Source: CAWGJC01 sp965276665 (GTDB lineage Bacteria > Pseudomonadota > Alphaproteobacteria > Acetobacterales > Acetobacteraceae). Taken from it: a stretch of DNA of 64,000 nucleotides. Shown piece by piece: positions 54,780 through 62,376 of the stretch; positions within the stretch are counted from its first letter, which is position 1; every line of letters begins with the position of its first letter. Where the stretch lies: assembly GCA_965276665.1 (NCBI GenBank), contig OZ255620.1, positions 372,001-436,000 on the forward strand, given 5' to 3'. Made by a program: the position numbers and the translations under genes. The notes below the pieces were generated by a model. The model did not search any database, was not told where the DNA came from, and saw nothing but the letters and a program-made list of their open reading frames with translations.

Positions 54780-55370
54780 CTATGACACGGCTCCTTGGAC
54801 AGGCGTGCGGGCCGCGCCGACCTTGCGGATCGCGGTCGCGGATTCGGGATGTTGCGGCGCGGGCAGAAAAATCCAGGCCGGCGGCTGCGCACCGCAGAGG
54901 GTGGGCGCCGCTCGGGCATCGCGCCGGAACCGACGCAACCGCCGCGCGGCCTGTCCCGCCAGCGCGGCGTGATTGTAGGTGGGGCGCGGCAGGACAGCAA
55001 ACGGCATCAGCCGCGCGATCTCGAGCCAGCCGCGCCAGTGCGGGAATTGCACGAGGTTGTCCGCCCCCATCAGCCAGACGAAGCAGGTCTGCGGAAAACG
55101 CCGCAGCAGCATCCGCGCCGTGTCGATCGTGTAGCGCGTGCCCCAGGCCATCTCGAGCGTGCTCGCCAGGATGCGCCGGCTGCCGATCGCGTCGGCGGAG
55201 GCAAGGCGTGCGGCGAATTCCGCCATGCCGGCGACCGGCTTCAGCGGATTGCCCGGGGAGACCAGCAGCCAGACCTCGTCGAGCCGGAGGCGGCGGAGCG
55301 CGAGCTCGGCGACGTGACGGTGACCGCGATGCGCCGGATTGAAGGAGCCGCCGAGCAATCCCACCCGCAC
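54780..55370 (-). CDS. nadD: nicotinate-nucleotide adenylyltransferase
   Basis: Adenylates nicotinate mononucleotide in NAD synthesis. The 196-residue protein has the nucleotidyltransferase motif GLLGGSFNPAHRGHRHVAE at the start and the later TRYTIDTARMLLRRFP, with WLMGADNLVQFPHW. The GTG start lacks a strong ribosome site and follows proA by 32 bp. The C-terminus is shorter and more divergent than E. coli NadD. Confidence 0.92.
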   Translation of the reverse strand: MRVGLLGGSFNPAHRGHRHVAELALRRLRLDEVWLLVSPGNPLKPVAGMAEFAARLASADAIGSRRILASTLEMAWGTRYTIDTARMLLRRFPQTCFVWLMGADNLVQFPHWRGWLEIARLMPFAVLPRPTYNHAALAGQAARRLRRFRRDARAAPTLCGAQPPAWIFLPAPQHPESATAIRKVGAARTPVQGAVS

Positions 55371-55402
55371 GCGCCGGCGGTCGCCGAAGCGGGAAATGCT
55401 CG

Positions 55403-56665
55403 TCAGGGCCGAACCTGCCCGGTGCCGATCACCAGCGTGCGATAGGTGGTGAGCTGCTCCGGCCCGACCGGCCCGCGCGCATGCAGCTTGCCGGTCGCGA
55501 TGCCGATCTCGGCGCCGAACCCGAACTCCCCGCCATCACAGAATTGCGTCGAGGCGTTCCACATGGCGACCGCGCTGTCCACGCCGGCGAGGAATGTTCG
55601 CGCGATCTCAGCATCCTCGGCGATGATCGCATCGGTATGCGCGCTGCCGTGGCGCGCGATATGGGCGAGCGCGTCCCCCACACCGTCCACCACCGCGACC
55701 GAGAGCACGGCGTCGAGCCATTCGGTGTCGAAATCGCCCGGTGATGCCGCCGGCAAGGACGGGCAGATCGCGCGGGCGCGGTCATCGGCGCGGAAGGCGC
55801 AGCCGCCGGCTTCGAGCTCGGCGATCAGCCCCGGCAGCTCCGCGGCCGCGATCGCGGCATCGATCAGCAATGTCTCGGTGGCGCCACAGACACCCGGCCG
55901 GCGAAGCTTGGCATTCGCCAGCACTGCGCGCGCCATCGACGGATCGGCCGATCGATGAATGTAGGTGTGGCAGAGCCCCTCGGCATGCGAGAGCACCGGA
56001 ACGCGCGCCTCGCGCTGCACCCGCTCGACCAGGGACCGGCCGCCGCGCGGGATCAGCAGGTCGATCAGCCCGGATGCGCCCAGCATCGCGGCGACGAAGC
56101 GCCGATCGCTGCCGGGCGCGGTCTGCACCGCCGCTTCCGGCAATCCCGCCGCGCGCAGGCCCGCGCCGAACGCCGTATGGATCGCGCCCGCGCTCCGAAA
56201 GCTTTCCGAGCCGCCGCGGAGAATGACCGCGCTGCCCGATTTGAGGCAGATGCCGGCCGCATCGGCGCCGACATTGGGCCGGCTCTCATAGATCATGCCG
56301 ATCACCCCGATCGGCGCGGCCACCCGCTTGAACCGGAGCCCGTTCGGCCGGGTCCATTCCGCGAGCACACGCGCCAGCGGATCGGGCAAGCCGGCGATCT
56401 CGTCGAGCCCGGCCGCCATCGCCGCGATCCGCGCCGGCGTCAGCGCCAGCCGGTCGCGAAAGGCGCCGCTCCCGGTGTATTCGGCGAGATCGGCGGCGTT
56501 GGCGACGAGGATCGTCTCGGCGGCGGCACGGATCGCCGACGCCGCCGCGCGGATGCCCGCGCTCCGCGCCGCATCGCCGGTCTGCGCCAGCACGCGCGCC
56601 GCGTCCCGCGCCGCCTCGGCCTGGCGCTGCAGGGCGAGCCCTGCAGGATCGGTGTCCATGTTCAT
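55403..56665 (-). CDS. proA: gamma-glutamyl phosphate reductase
   Basis: Second step of proline synthesis: reduces glutamyl 5-phosphate to glutamate semialdehyde with NADPH. The 420-residue aldehyde-dehydrogenase-fold protein has GVIGMIYESRPNVGAD, CLKSGSAVILRGGSE, and the catalytic Cys in RRPGVCGATETLL. Directly downstream of proB on the same strand. Confidence 0.95.
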   Translation of the reverse strand: MNMDTDPAGLALQRQAEAARDAARVLAQTGDAARSAGIRAAASAIRAAAETILVANAADLAEYTGSGAFRDRLALTPARIAAMAAGLDEIAGLPDPLARVLAEWTRPNGLRFKRVAAPIGVIGMIYESRPNVGADAAGICLKSGSAVILRGGSESFRSAGAIHTAFGAGLRAAGLPEAAVQTAPGSDRRFVAAMLGASGLIDLLIPRGGRSLVERVQREARVPVLSHAEGLCHTYIHRSADPSMARAVLANAKLRRPGVCGATETLLIDAAIAAAELPGLIAELEAGGCAFRADDRARAICPSLPAASPGDFDTEWLDAVLSVAVVDGVGDALAHIARHGSAHTDAIIAEDAEIARTFLAGVDSAVAMWNASTQFCDGGEFGFGAEIGIATGKLHARGPVGPEQLTTYRTLVIGTGQVRP

Positions 56666-56710
56666 GCGCGCGATCCTGCGCCGACCGATTTCATTTCTGC
56701 AAACCCGGTG

Positions 56711-57844
56711 TCAGATCTTGAGGCCGATAAGGACGAGGTCGTCGCGATGGATGATCTCGTCACGCCCGCGCCAGCCGAGGATCGCCTCGATCTCCTCCGA
56801 ATGATGACCGGCGATCCGCCGGGCATCGGCGCTCGCATAGGCCGAAAGCCCGCGGGCGAGCGGCGCGCCGTCCGGCCCGTGCACGAGCACCGGGTCGCCC
56901 CGCCCGAACGAGCCCTCGACGCCGCGTACCCCGGCGGGCAGGAGCGACCGGCCGGCCGCCAGCGCGCGGGCGGCTCCGGCATCCACCGCCAGCGTGCCGA
57001 GCGGCTGAAGGCTGCCGGCGATCCAGCGCTTGCGGGCCGACCGGCCTTCCGGCGCCGGCAGGAACCAGGTGCAGCGGGCCCCTTCCCCAAGCGCCGCCAA
57101 CGGTCGGTCGCGATGGCCGAGCGCGATCGCCATCGCGCAGCCGGCCTGGGTGGCGATCCGCGCCGCCGCGAGCTTGGTCCGCATCCCGCCCGAGGAATAG
57201 CCGGGCGGCGGCTCACCGCCCATCGCCTCGATCTCCGGCGTCAGCGCCGCGACGGCCGGGATATGCGCCGCCGCCGAATCGCGCTTCGGGTCGGCGGTAT
57301 AGAGCCCGTCGATGTCGGAGAGCAGGATCAGCTGGTCGGCGTCGATCATCTCGGCGACCCGCGCGGCGAGGCGGTCATTGTCGCCGAAACGGATCTCGGC
57401 GGTGGCGACGCTGTCATTCTCGTTGATCACCGGCACACAGCCCAGGCCGAGCAAGGTTGCGATGGTGGCACGGGCGTTCAGATAGCGTCGCCGGTCCTCG
57501 GTATCCTCGAGGGTCAGCAGAAGCTGGGCGGCGGTCATTTCCTGGGCGGAGAGCGCCTCGGTCCAGGCCTGCGCGAGCCTGATCTGGCCCACCGCGGCGG
57601 CGGCCTGCTTCTCCTCGAGGCGCAGCCGCTTGCGGGGGAGCGAGAGCGTGCGGCGCGCGAGGGCGATCGCGCCGGAGGAGACGATCACGACCTGCGTGCC
57701 GCGCGCCCTCACCTCCGCAATGTCGGCCGCAAGCCCGGCGAGCCAGCCGGCTCGCGGCGCCCCCGCGCGCGGATCGACCACCAACGCGCTGCCGATCTTG
57801 ACGACCAGCAATCGCGCGTCGCCCAGACGCGGCTGCGACGTCAT
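56711..57844 (-). CDS. proB: glutamate 5-kinase
   Basis: First step of proline synthesis. The 377-residue protein has the kinase domain (VVKIGSALVV, VSSGAIALARRTL, INENDSVAT, RFGDNDRLAA) and a C-terminal PUA domain (about 285-370). The start MTSQPRL overlaps the DUF1028 stop (ATGA). Feedback by proline is usual in the family. Its usual upstream neighbour in alphaproteobacteria, obgE, is not here. Confidence 0.95.
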   Translation of the reverse strand: MTSQPRLGDARLLVVKIGSALVVDPRAGAPRAGWLAGLAADIAEVRARGTQVVIVSSGAIALARRTLSLPRKRLRLEEKQAAAAVGQIRLAQAWTEALSAQEMTAAQLLLTLEDTEDRRRYLNARATIATLLGLGCVPVINENDSVATAEIRFGDNDRLAARVAEMIDADQLILLSDIDGLYTADPKRDSAAAHIPAVAALTPEIEAMGGEPPPGYSSGGMRTKLAAARIATQAGCAMAIALGHRDRPLAALGEGARCTWFLPAPEGRSARKRWIAGSLQPLGTLAVDAGAARALAAGRSLLPAGVRGVEGSFGRGDPVLVHGPDGAPLARGLSAYASADARRIAGHHSEEIEAILGWRGRDEIIHRDDLVLIGLKI

Positions 57845-58542
57845 GTCTTCTCCGCCGCCGCGATCGCCGCCTCGATCACGGTACGGTCGAAAACCCCGCA
57901 TGGGCTTTCCGCGCCGGGCAGGAAACGGCGGAAATGCACGAAGCGCTCCTGGCTCACCCAATACAGCCGGCGAAGCTCCGCCAGCGGATCGGCATGGTCG
58001 TCCACCCGCAAATCGAGATCGGGATAAGGATCGCGCGTCGCGATCTTGAGGCAGGCGGATTGCCGGCCGCGCTTGTCGCCACCCGCCGCCTCCCCCGCCT
58101 CGAGCGCCGCGATCAACCGCTCCGCCATCGATCCCGTGGTGCTCGCATAGGCCCCCAGGGTGCGCGCCACCACTTGCGGACCGGCCAGCATGTTGCCGGC
58201 GACCGATATCTCGGACCCATACACCGAGCCGCACCAGCCGACGCATTCCTCGCCGGCGTACTGCGTCATCCGCCCACGCCCATCGAGGATATGAAGCTGT
58301 CGATGCGCACGCCCCGCATCGCCCTCAAGCAGAGCAGCGGCAACACCCTCCGGCGCCTCACCCGCCCGGAGACGCGGCAGCCCATGCACCGCATACATCG
58401 GATTGACCAGCGCCTGCGTGGCCAGCGCAGCCACACCCCCTTCGACATGCAAGGCCAGCGCGCCAGCGGCAAAAAACCGCGTCGCAAGCGCCGCGCCCAA
58501 CGCACCGGTTTCGGGGTCCCGCACGAGGATCGACCAGGTCAT
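57841..58542 (-). CDS. DUF1028 family protein
   Basis: A 233-residue DUF1028 protein, an Ntn-hydrolase-like family of unknown activity. It begins MTWSILVRDPETGALGAALA, with the family's VEGGVAALATQALVNPMYAV, and the later YGSEISVAGNMLAGPQVV. It overlaps proB by four bases, so it should be translated with it; a role near amino-acid or peptide metabolism is only an inference. Confidence 0.85.
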   Translation of the reverse strand: MTWSILVRDPETGALGAALATRFFAAGALALHVEGGVAALATQALVNPMYAVHGLPRLRAGEAPEGVAAALLEGDAGRAHRQLHILDGRGRMTQYAGEECVGWCGSVYGSEISVAGNMLAGPQVVARTLGAYASTTGSMAERLIAALEAGEAAGGDKRGRQSACLKIATRDPYPDLDLRVDDHADPLAELRRLYWVSQERFVHFRRFLPGAESPCGVFDRTVIEAAIAAAEKT

Positions 58543-58589
58543 CTGGGTGATCTAGAGCAACAGTGGGATTGTCTGAAGGGCGTTTCGGG

Positions 58590-58873
58590 AAGGCCAGGGG
58601 CGCTGCCCCTGGACCCCGCTGGGGCCGAAAGGCCCCAGACCCCGATCGATGCGCTTCGCGCGAAGCGCATCGATAGCTTGGAGTCACATAGCGGGGCGCC
58701 GGTGTTGTCCCGAGTTGGTGATTGCGCTTCGCGCGAAGCGCAACAAACATCAGCGGTGCAAAAGGCAACGTCGACAGTGTTCCGAGATGACGCCTCGCCC
58801 TGCGCGAAGCGCCAGGATTGGGGGTCTGGGGCCTTTCGGCCCCAGCGGGGTCCAGGGGCAGCGCCCTTGGCCT
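58590..58873. repeat. GC-rich composite inverted repeat, copy E (longest)
   Basis: Arms AAGGCCAGGGGCGCTGCCCC and CCAGGGGCAGCGCCCTTGGC flank TGGGGCC/GGCCCCA modules on both sides. The 175-base centre contains GCGCTTCGCGCGAAGCGC near 58649 and 58726, and a half copy near 58800. It covers most of the 338-bp gap between DUF1028 and the ABC permease gene; no reading frame in it looks real. Confidence 0.85.
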
Positions 58874-58880
58874 TCTTCCT

Positions 58881-59672
58881 TCACCGCCACCGCAGCAGCA
58901 ACCGTTCCAGCCGGCCGATCACCCAGGCGATGGCGAGGCCGAGCAGCGAGAGCACGACGATGCCGGCGAGCAGGTTCTCGGTGTCGTAGAGGTTGCCGGC
59001 CTGCAACACGAAGGCGCCGATGCCGTGTTCCGCGCCGATCATTTCCGCGGCGACCAGCAGCACGATGGCGGTCGAGGTGGTGATGCGGAAGCCGGACAGG
59101 ATCGCCGGGAGCGCGCCCGGCAGCACGATCTTCCGCAGGATCGCGAACCGGCCGAGGCCGAAGCTTTGTCCCATGCGGATCAGGTTGCGCGGCACGGCGT
59201 CAACGCCGGCTGCGGTGTTGATCACCGTCGGGAAGAACACGCCGAAGGCGAGCGTCATGATTTTCGAGCCTTCGCCGATGCCGAACCAGATGATGAACAG
59301 CGGCACGAGCGCGATTTTCGGGATCGGGAACAGCGCCGAGACCACCGCCATGCCGGGCGAGCGCGCAAGGGTGGAGAGCCCGATCGCGAAGCCGAGCACG
59401 ATCCCGAACACGGTACCCGCGACCCAGCCGATGCCGAGCCGATAGAGCGAGGCGCCGAGGTTGAGCCAGAGCTGGCCGTTCAGCGCCAGGATCCAGAGCG
59501 CCCGGCCGATCGCGATCGGAGGCGGCAGGAACAGCGTCGAGATCACCCCGGCGGAGGCCCCTGCCTGCCACAGCGCGAGCAGCACGATCAGCGTCGCCAC
59601 GCCGACCAGCGGTCGGTCCCGCGGCGCGAAGCCGCCGGCGCGGAACGGCACCTTACCGTCGAGGCGGCGCAT
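58881..59672 (-). CDS. ABC transporter permease (NitT/TauT type)
   Basis: A 263-residue permease of the nitrate/sulfonate/taurine family with about six hydrophobic segments and the EAA-like loop (GQSFGLGRFAILRKIVLPGALPAILSG). The start MRRLDGKV has GGGAG upstream and overlaps the end of the ATPase gene by 20 bp. With the ATPase and binding protein it forms a complete importer. Confidence 0.9.
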   Translation of the reverse strand: MRRLDGKVPFRAGGFAPRDRPLVGVATLIVLLALWQAGASAGVISTLFLPPPIAIGRALWILALNGQLWLNLGASLYRLGIGWVAGTVFGIVLGFAIGLSTLARSPGMAVVSALFPIPKIALVPLFIIWFGIGEGSKIMTLAFGVFFPTVINTAAGVDAVPRNLIRMGQSFGLGRFAILRKIVLPGALPAILSGFRITTSTAIVLLVAAEMIGAEHGIGAFVLQAGNLYDTENLLAGIVVLSLLGLAIAWVIGRLERLLLRWR

Positions 59673-60447
59673 GCCCGATCTCCCGTTCGGCGGCGGCGGC
59701 ATCGTCGCGGATCAGCCCCCAGAGCTCGGCCTCGACCGCGAGCAAATCGGGGTCGGCGGCGCCGCGTCCGGTGAGCGGGCGGTCGATCTCGATGATCCGC
59801 CGCACCCGTCCCGGGCGGCGCGACAGCACGGCGATGCGGTGGCCGAGCCGCGCCGCCTCGGCAAGGTTATGAGTGACGTAGATCGTGGTCGTGCCGGCGC
59901 GCTCGATGAGGGAGGCGAATTCCTCGAGCAGCAGGTCCCGCGTCTGCGCGTCGAGCGCGGAGAGCGGCTCGTCCATCAGCAGGCAGGCGGGGCGCGCGGC
60001 GAGCGCGCGGGCGATGCCGAGGCGCTGGCGCATGCCGCCCGAGAGCTGAGCGGGCCAGGCGCGGGCGAATTCCGCCAGCCCGGTCAGGGCCAGCATCTCG
60101 GCGATTCGGGCGGCGCGCGCCTCTCGGCCGAGCCGTCCTTCCAGCACGAGGGAGACGTTGCCGGCGACGCTCCGCCAGGGCAGGAGCGCGAAATCCTGGA
60201 ACACGGTGGTGATCGGGGTCAGGCAGTCCTGCGCCACCGCGCCTTCCCAGCGCACCACGCCGCGCGCCGGGCGCAGCAGGCCGCCCAGTATGCCGAGCAG
60301 GGTCGACTTGCCGCAGCCGGAGGGTCCGACGAGCACCAGCACGCGGCCCGGCTCGGCGCGCAGATCGATGCCGCGCAGAACGTCGAGTCCCTGGTATTCG
60401 TGTTCCACGCCCTCGACGATCAGGCGCAGCGACGAGGCGGAGGTCAC
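59653..60447 (-). CDS. ABC transporter ATP-binding protein (NitT/TauT type)
   Basis: A 264-residue ATPase: Walker A GPSGCGKST, Q-loop VFQDFALLPWRSV, signature LSGGMRQRLGIARAL, Walker B LLMDEPLSALD and switch His in YVTHNLAEA. The GTG start overlaps the binding-protein stop (GTGA). Energises the importer with the neighbouring permease. Confidence 0.92.
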   Translation of the reverse strand: MTSASSLRLIVEGVEHEYQGLDVLRGIDLRAEPGRVLVLVGPSGCGKSTLLGILGGLLRPARGVVRWEGAVAQDCLTPITTVFQDFALLPWRSVAGNVSLVLEGRLGREARAARIAEMLALTGLAEFARAWPAQLSGGMRQRLGIARALAARPACLLMDEPLSALDAQTRDLLLEEFASLIERAGTTTIYVTHNLAEAARLGHRIAVLSRRPGRVRRIIEIDRPLTGRGAADPDLLAVEAELWGLIRDDAAAAEREIGHAPPRR

Positions 60448-61448
60448 GTCTTGAGGGTTGGCAGGAAGCTCGTGTCGATGATGTCGGCGGCCGAACCCGC
60501 GCCCTTCACCAGCCCCTGCTCGGTGAACCAGCGGAGCTGCACCGCGACATCCTTCGCGTCGAGCGCGCCGCCGGCATCGTAATAGCCGATGCCGGCGCGG
60601 ATCTTCGCGGGGCCGTTCGGGTCGCCGGTGAAGACGTATTTCTGGATCTGCGCGATCGCCGCGCCGGTGACGGCGGGGGGCGCACCCGGCAGCAGGAACG
60701 CCGCGCGGTAATCGTCCACGCCTCTTCCATAGGCACGCGCAAAGGCGTGCAGCGTGTCCGCGTGCTGCGCGATCATCCGCTGCGGCGCGAACAGCGCGGT
60801 GATCTGGTAGGGCACGACGTCGCCGACCCAGGCGATGATCTTCGCCTGGCCGGAGGCATCGACCGGCTTCGCCATCGAGGCGATCGCCATCGTCGCATCC
60901 ACCTGATCGGTGCGCACCGCGGCGACCATGTTGCCGATATCCTGCAACGGCCGGAGCGTGACGCTCTTCAGGTCGAAATGCTCGGCCTCGGCGATGCGGC
61001 CGATCATGTAATGGAAGGACGAGCCGAACTGGGTGATGCCGAAACTATGCCCCGGCAGCTTGTCGAGCGTGGTGAGCCCGGCATCATGAGCCTTGCGCGA
61101 GACCAGCACGGCGGTGCCCTGGACCCCCTTCTCCTCGTGCAGCCCGCCGCCGATCACCTTCAGCACGCCACGCCCGGCGAGCGCGAAGAACCCGCCGGTC
61201 AGCGCGGTGATGCCGACATCGATATCGCCCGACACGGCGGCGGCCGCGATCGGCTGCGCCGCCTCGAAGAACCGGAACGTCGCGGCGAGCCCCTGGTCGG
61301 GAAAATATCCACGCTCCATCGCGAGATAGAGGGGCGCCGGCGACAAGGTGTGCAGCAGGCCGATGCGCAGCGGCGTCGCCGCGTGCGCCGGCCTTGCTGC
61401 GGCGGCCAGCAGAGCGAACAGCGTTCGCCGCCGCAATCCGACAGGCAT
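60444..61448 (-). CDS. ABC transporter substrate-binding protein (NitT/TauT type)
   Basis: A 334-residue binding protein starting MPVGLRRRTLFALLAAAARP, a signal with cleavage near PAHAA. The SsuA/TauA/ThiY-like core has LRIGLLHTLSPAPLYLAMER and GITALTGGFFALAG. GGGAGG precedes the ATG. The ligand may be a sulfonate, nitrate, pyrimidine or a related small molecule; sequence alone does not decide. First gene of the importer operon. Confidence 0.88.
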   Translation of the reverse strand: MPVGLRRRTLFALLAAAARPAHAATPLRIGLLHTLSPAPLYLAMERGYFPDQGLAATFRFFEAAQPIAAAAVSGDIDVGITALTGGFFALAGRGVLKVIGGGLHEEKGVQGTAVLVSRKAHDAGLTTLDKLPGHSFGITQFGSSFHYMIGRIAEAEHFDLKSVTLRPLQDIGNMVAAVRTDQVDATMAIASMAKPVDASGQAKIIAWVGDVVPYQITALFAPQRMIAQHADTLHAFARAYGRGVDDYRAAFLLPGAPPAVTGAAIAQIQKYVFTGDPNGPAKIRAGIGYYDAGGALDAKDVAVQLRWFTEQGLVKGAGSAADIIDTSFLPTLKT

Positions 61449-61499
61449 TTTCGTTCCTCCCAGCAATCGTGCCGGGGGACATGCCATGGCGGGTTCTGG

Positions 61500-61702
61500 A
61501 AGGCCAGGGGCTCTGCCCCTGGACCCCGCCAAGGGCAGCGCCCTTGGAATCCGGATGGCGCTTCGCGCATAAGTGGCACGGTCGCGGGACAAGTCCGGCG
61601 CCTGACGCGTCCGTACATGGTGATTGCGCTTCGCGCGGAGCGCAGATCGGGTCCCAAGGGCGGCTGCCCTTGGCGGGGTCCAGGGGCAGAGCCCCTGGCC
61701 TT
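61500..61702. repeat. GC-rich composite inverted repeat, copy F
   Basis: Arms AAGGCCAGGGGCTCTGCCCC and GGGGCAGAGCCCCTGGCC match as reverse complements, with AAGGGCAGCGCCCTTGG and CCAAGGGCGGCTGCCCTTGG inside. Parts of the core palindrome (GGCGCTTCGCGC, TTGCGCTTCGCGCGGAGCGC) lie at the centre. It lies between the NitT/TauT operon start and the next gene. Confidence 0.85.
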
Positions 61703-61705
61703 CCC

Positions 61706-62149
61706 CTACTTCACTTCGATCCTGACGACATCACGCACGCTGCGCCCAGCGCGCTTGTCGCCGGGGATGATGACGCGCGGCGCTTCCGGCGTGCCGTCGC
61801 GGGTGGTGGCAAGGATGACCGGCTTGTTCTCGAACTCCGGATTGATCTCGCCGAGCGCGAGCACGGCGACATAGCCGTCCGAACCGGTCACGGCGATCGC
61901 ATGGGCGACGCGCTTGTGGAAGTTCGAGTCGATCACGCCGGCCTGGGTCAGCACCTGCCAGAGCAATGGTCCAGCGTAGGTCGCGGGCTTGCCATGGTCG
62001 CCGTTGAATTTCTGCGTCACGCTGGACAGTTTCGCGAGATCGGCGGCGGCGGCATCGGCGGTATGCCCGTTTCCGGAGATCGTCACCGATTGCGCCGCCG
62101 CGACGCACGGCGCGGCGAGCAACGCGAGCGCCAGCAGCAGCGTGCGCAT
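61706..62149 (-). CDS. small secreted molybdopterin-oxidoreductase-like protein
   Basis: A 147-residue secreted protein. The signal MRTLLLALALLAAPCVAAAQ is followed by a domain resembling part of the oxidoreductase molybdopterin-binding fold (KFNGDHGKPATYAGPLLWQV, then DGYVAVLALGEINPEF and RDVVRIEVK). The only Cys is in the signal, so it has no Cys to bind molybdenum; catalysis is unlikely. It lies 5 bp after the Mop gene, suggesting a link with molybdate or cofactor handling. Confidence 0.7.
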   Translation of the reverse strand: MRTLLLALALLAAPCVAAAQSVTISGNGHTADAAAADLAKLSSVTQKFNGDHGKPATYAGPLLWQVLTQAGVIDSNFHKRVAHAIAVTGSDGYVAVLALGEINPEFENKPVILATTRDGTPEAPRVIIPGDKRAGRSVRDVVRIEVK

Positions 62150-62154
62150 CGCTT

Positions 62155-62364
62155 TTATTTCGCAACCATCACGTCGGAGGCCTTGATCACCGCGATCGCT
62201 TCGTCGCCTTGCGCCAGGGAGAGATCGTCGATCGCCTCGTTGGTGATCGAGGCGGTGACGATGACGCCATTGCCGATGTCGATGCGGACATGACCGGTGG
62301 TCTGACCCTTCTGCACCATCACCACTTTCCCCTTGATCTGGTTGCGCGCGCTCAGCTTCATCAT
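62155..62364 (-). CDS. molybdenum-pterin-binding (Mop/TOBE) protein
   Basis: A 69-residue protein made of one TOBE/Mop domain: MMKLSARNQIKGKVVMVQKG then GHVRIDIGNGVIVTASITNE and the usual end AIAVIKASDVMVAK. Mop proteins store molybdate by oligomerising; full molybdate importers carry the same domain fused to ModC or ModE. It runs together with the preceding gene. Confidence 0.92.
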   Translation of the reverse strand: MMKLSARNQIKGKVVMVQKGQTTGHVRIDIGNGVIVTASITNEAIDDLSLAQGDEAIAVIKASDVMVAK

Positions 62365-62376
62365 CTTCCGGTTTCC

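Noticed and set aside
54188..55000. Minus-strand open frame rich in Arg and Pro overlapping nadD and rsfS
   Set aside because: It is in a frame different from both genes and has no motif; nadD and rsfS explain the region.
58640..58820. CRISPR-like array in the long repeat
   Set aside because: The repeated unit is itself a palindrome, spacing is irregular, spacers are not similar in length and no cas gene is present.
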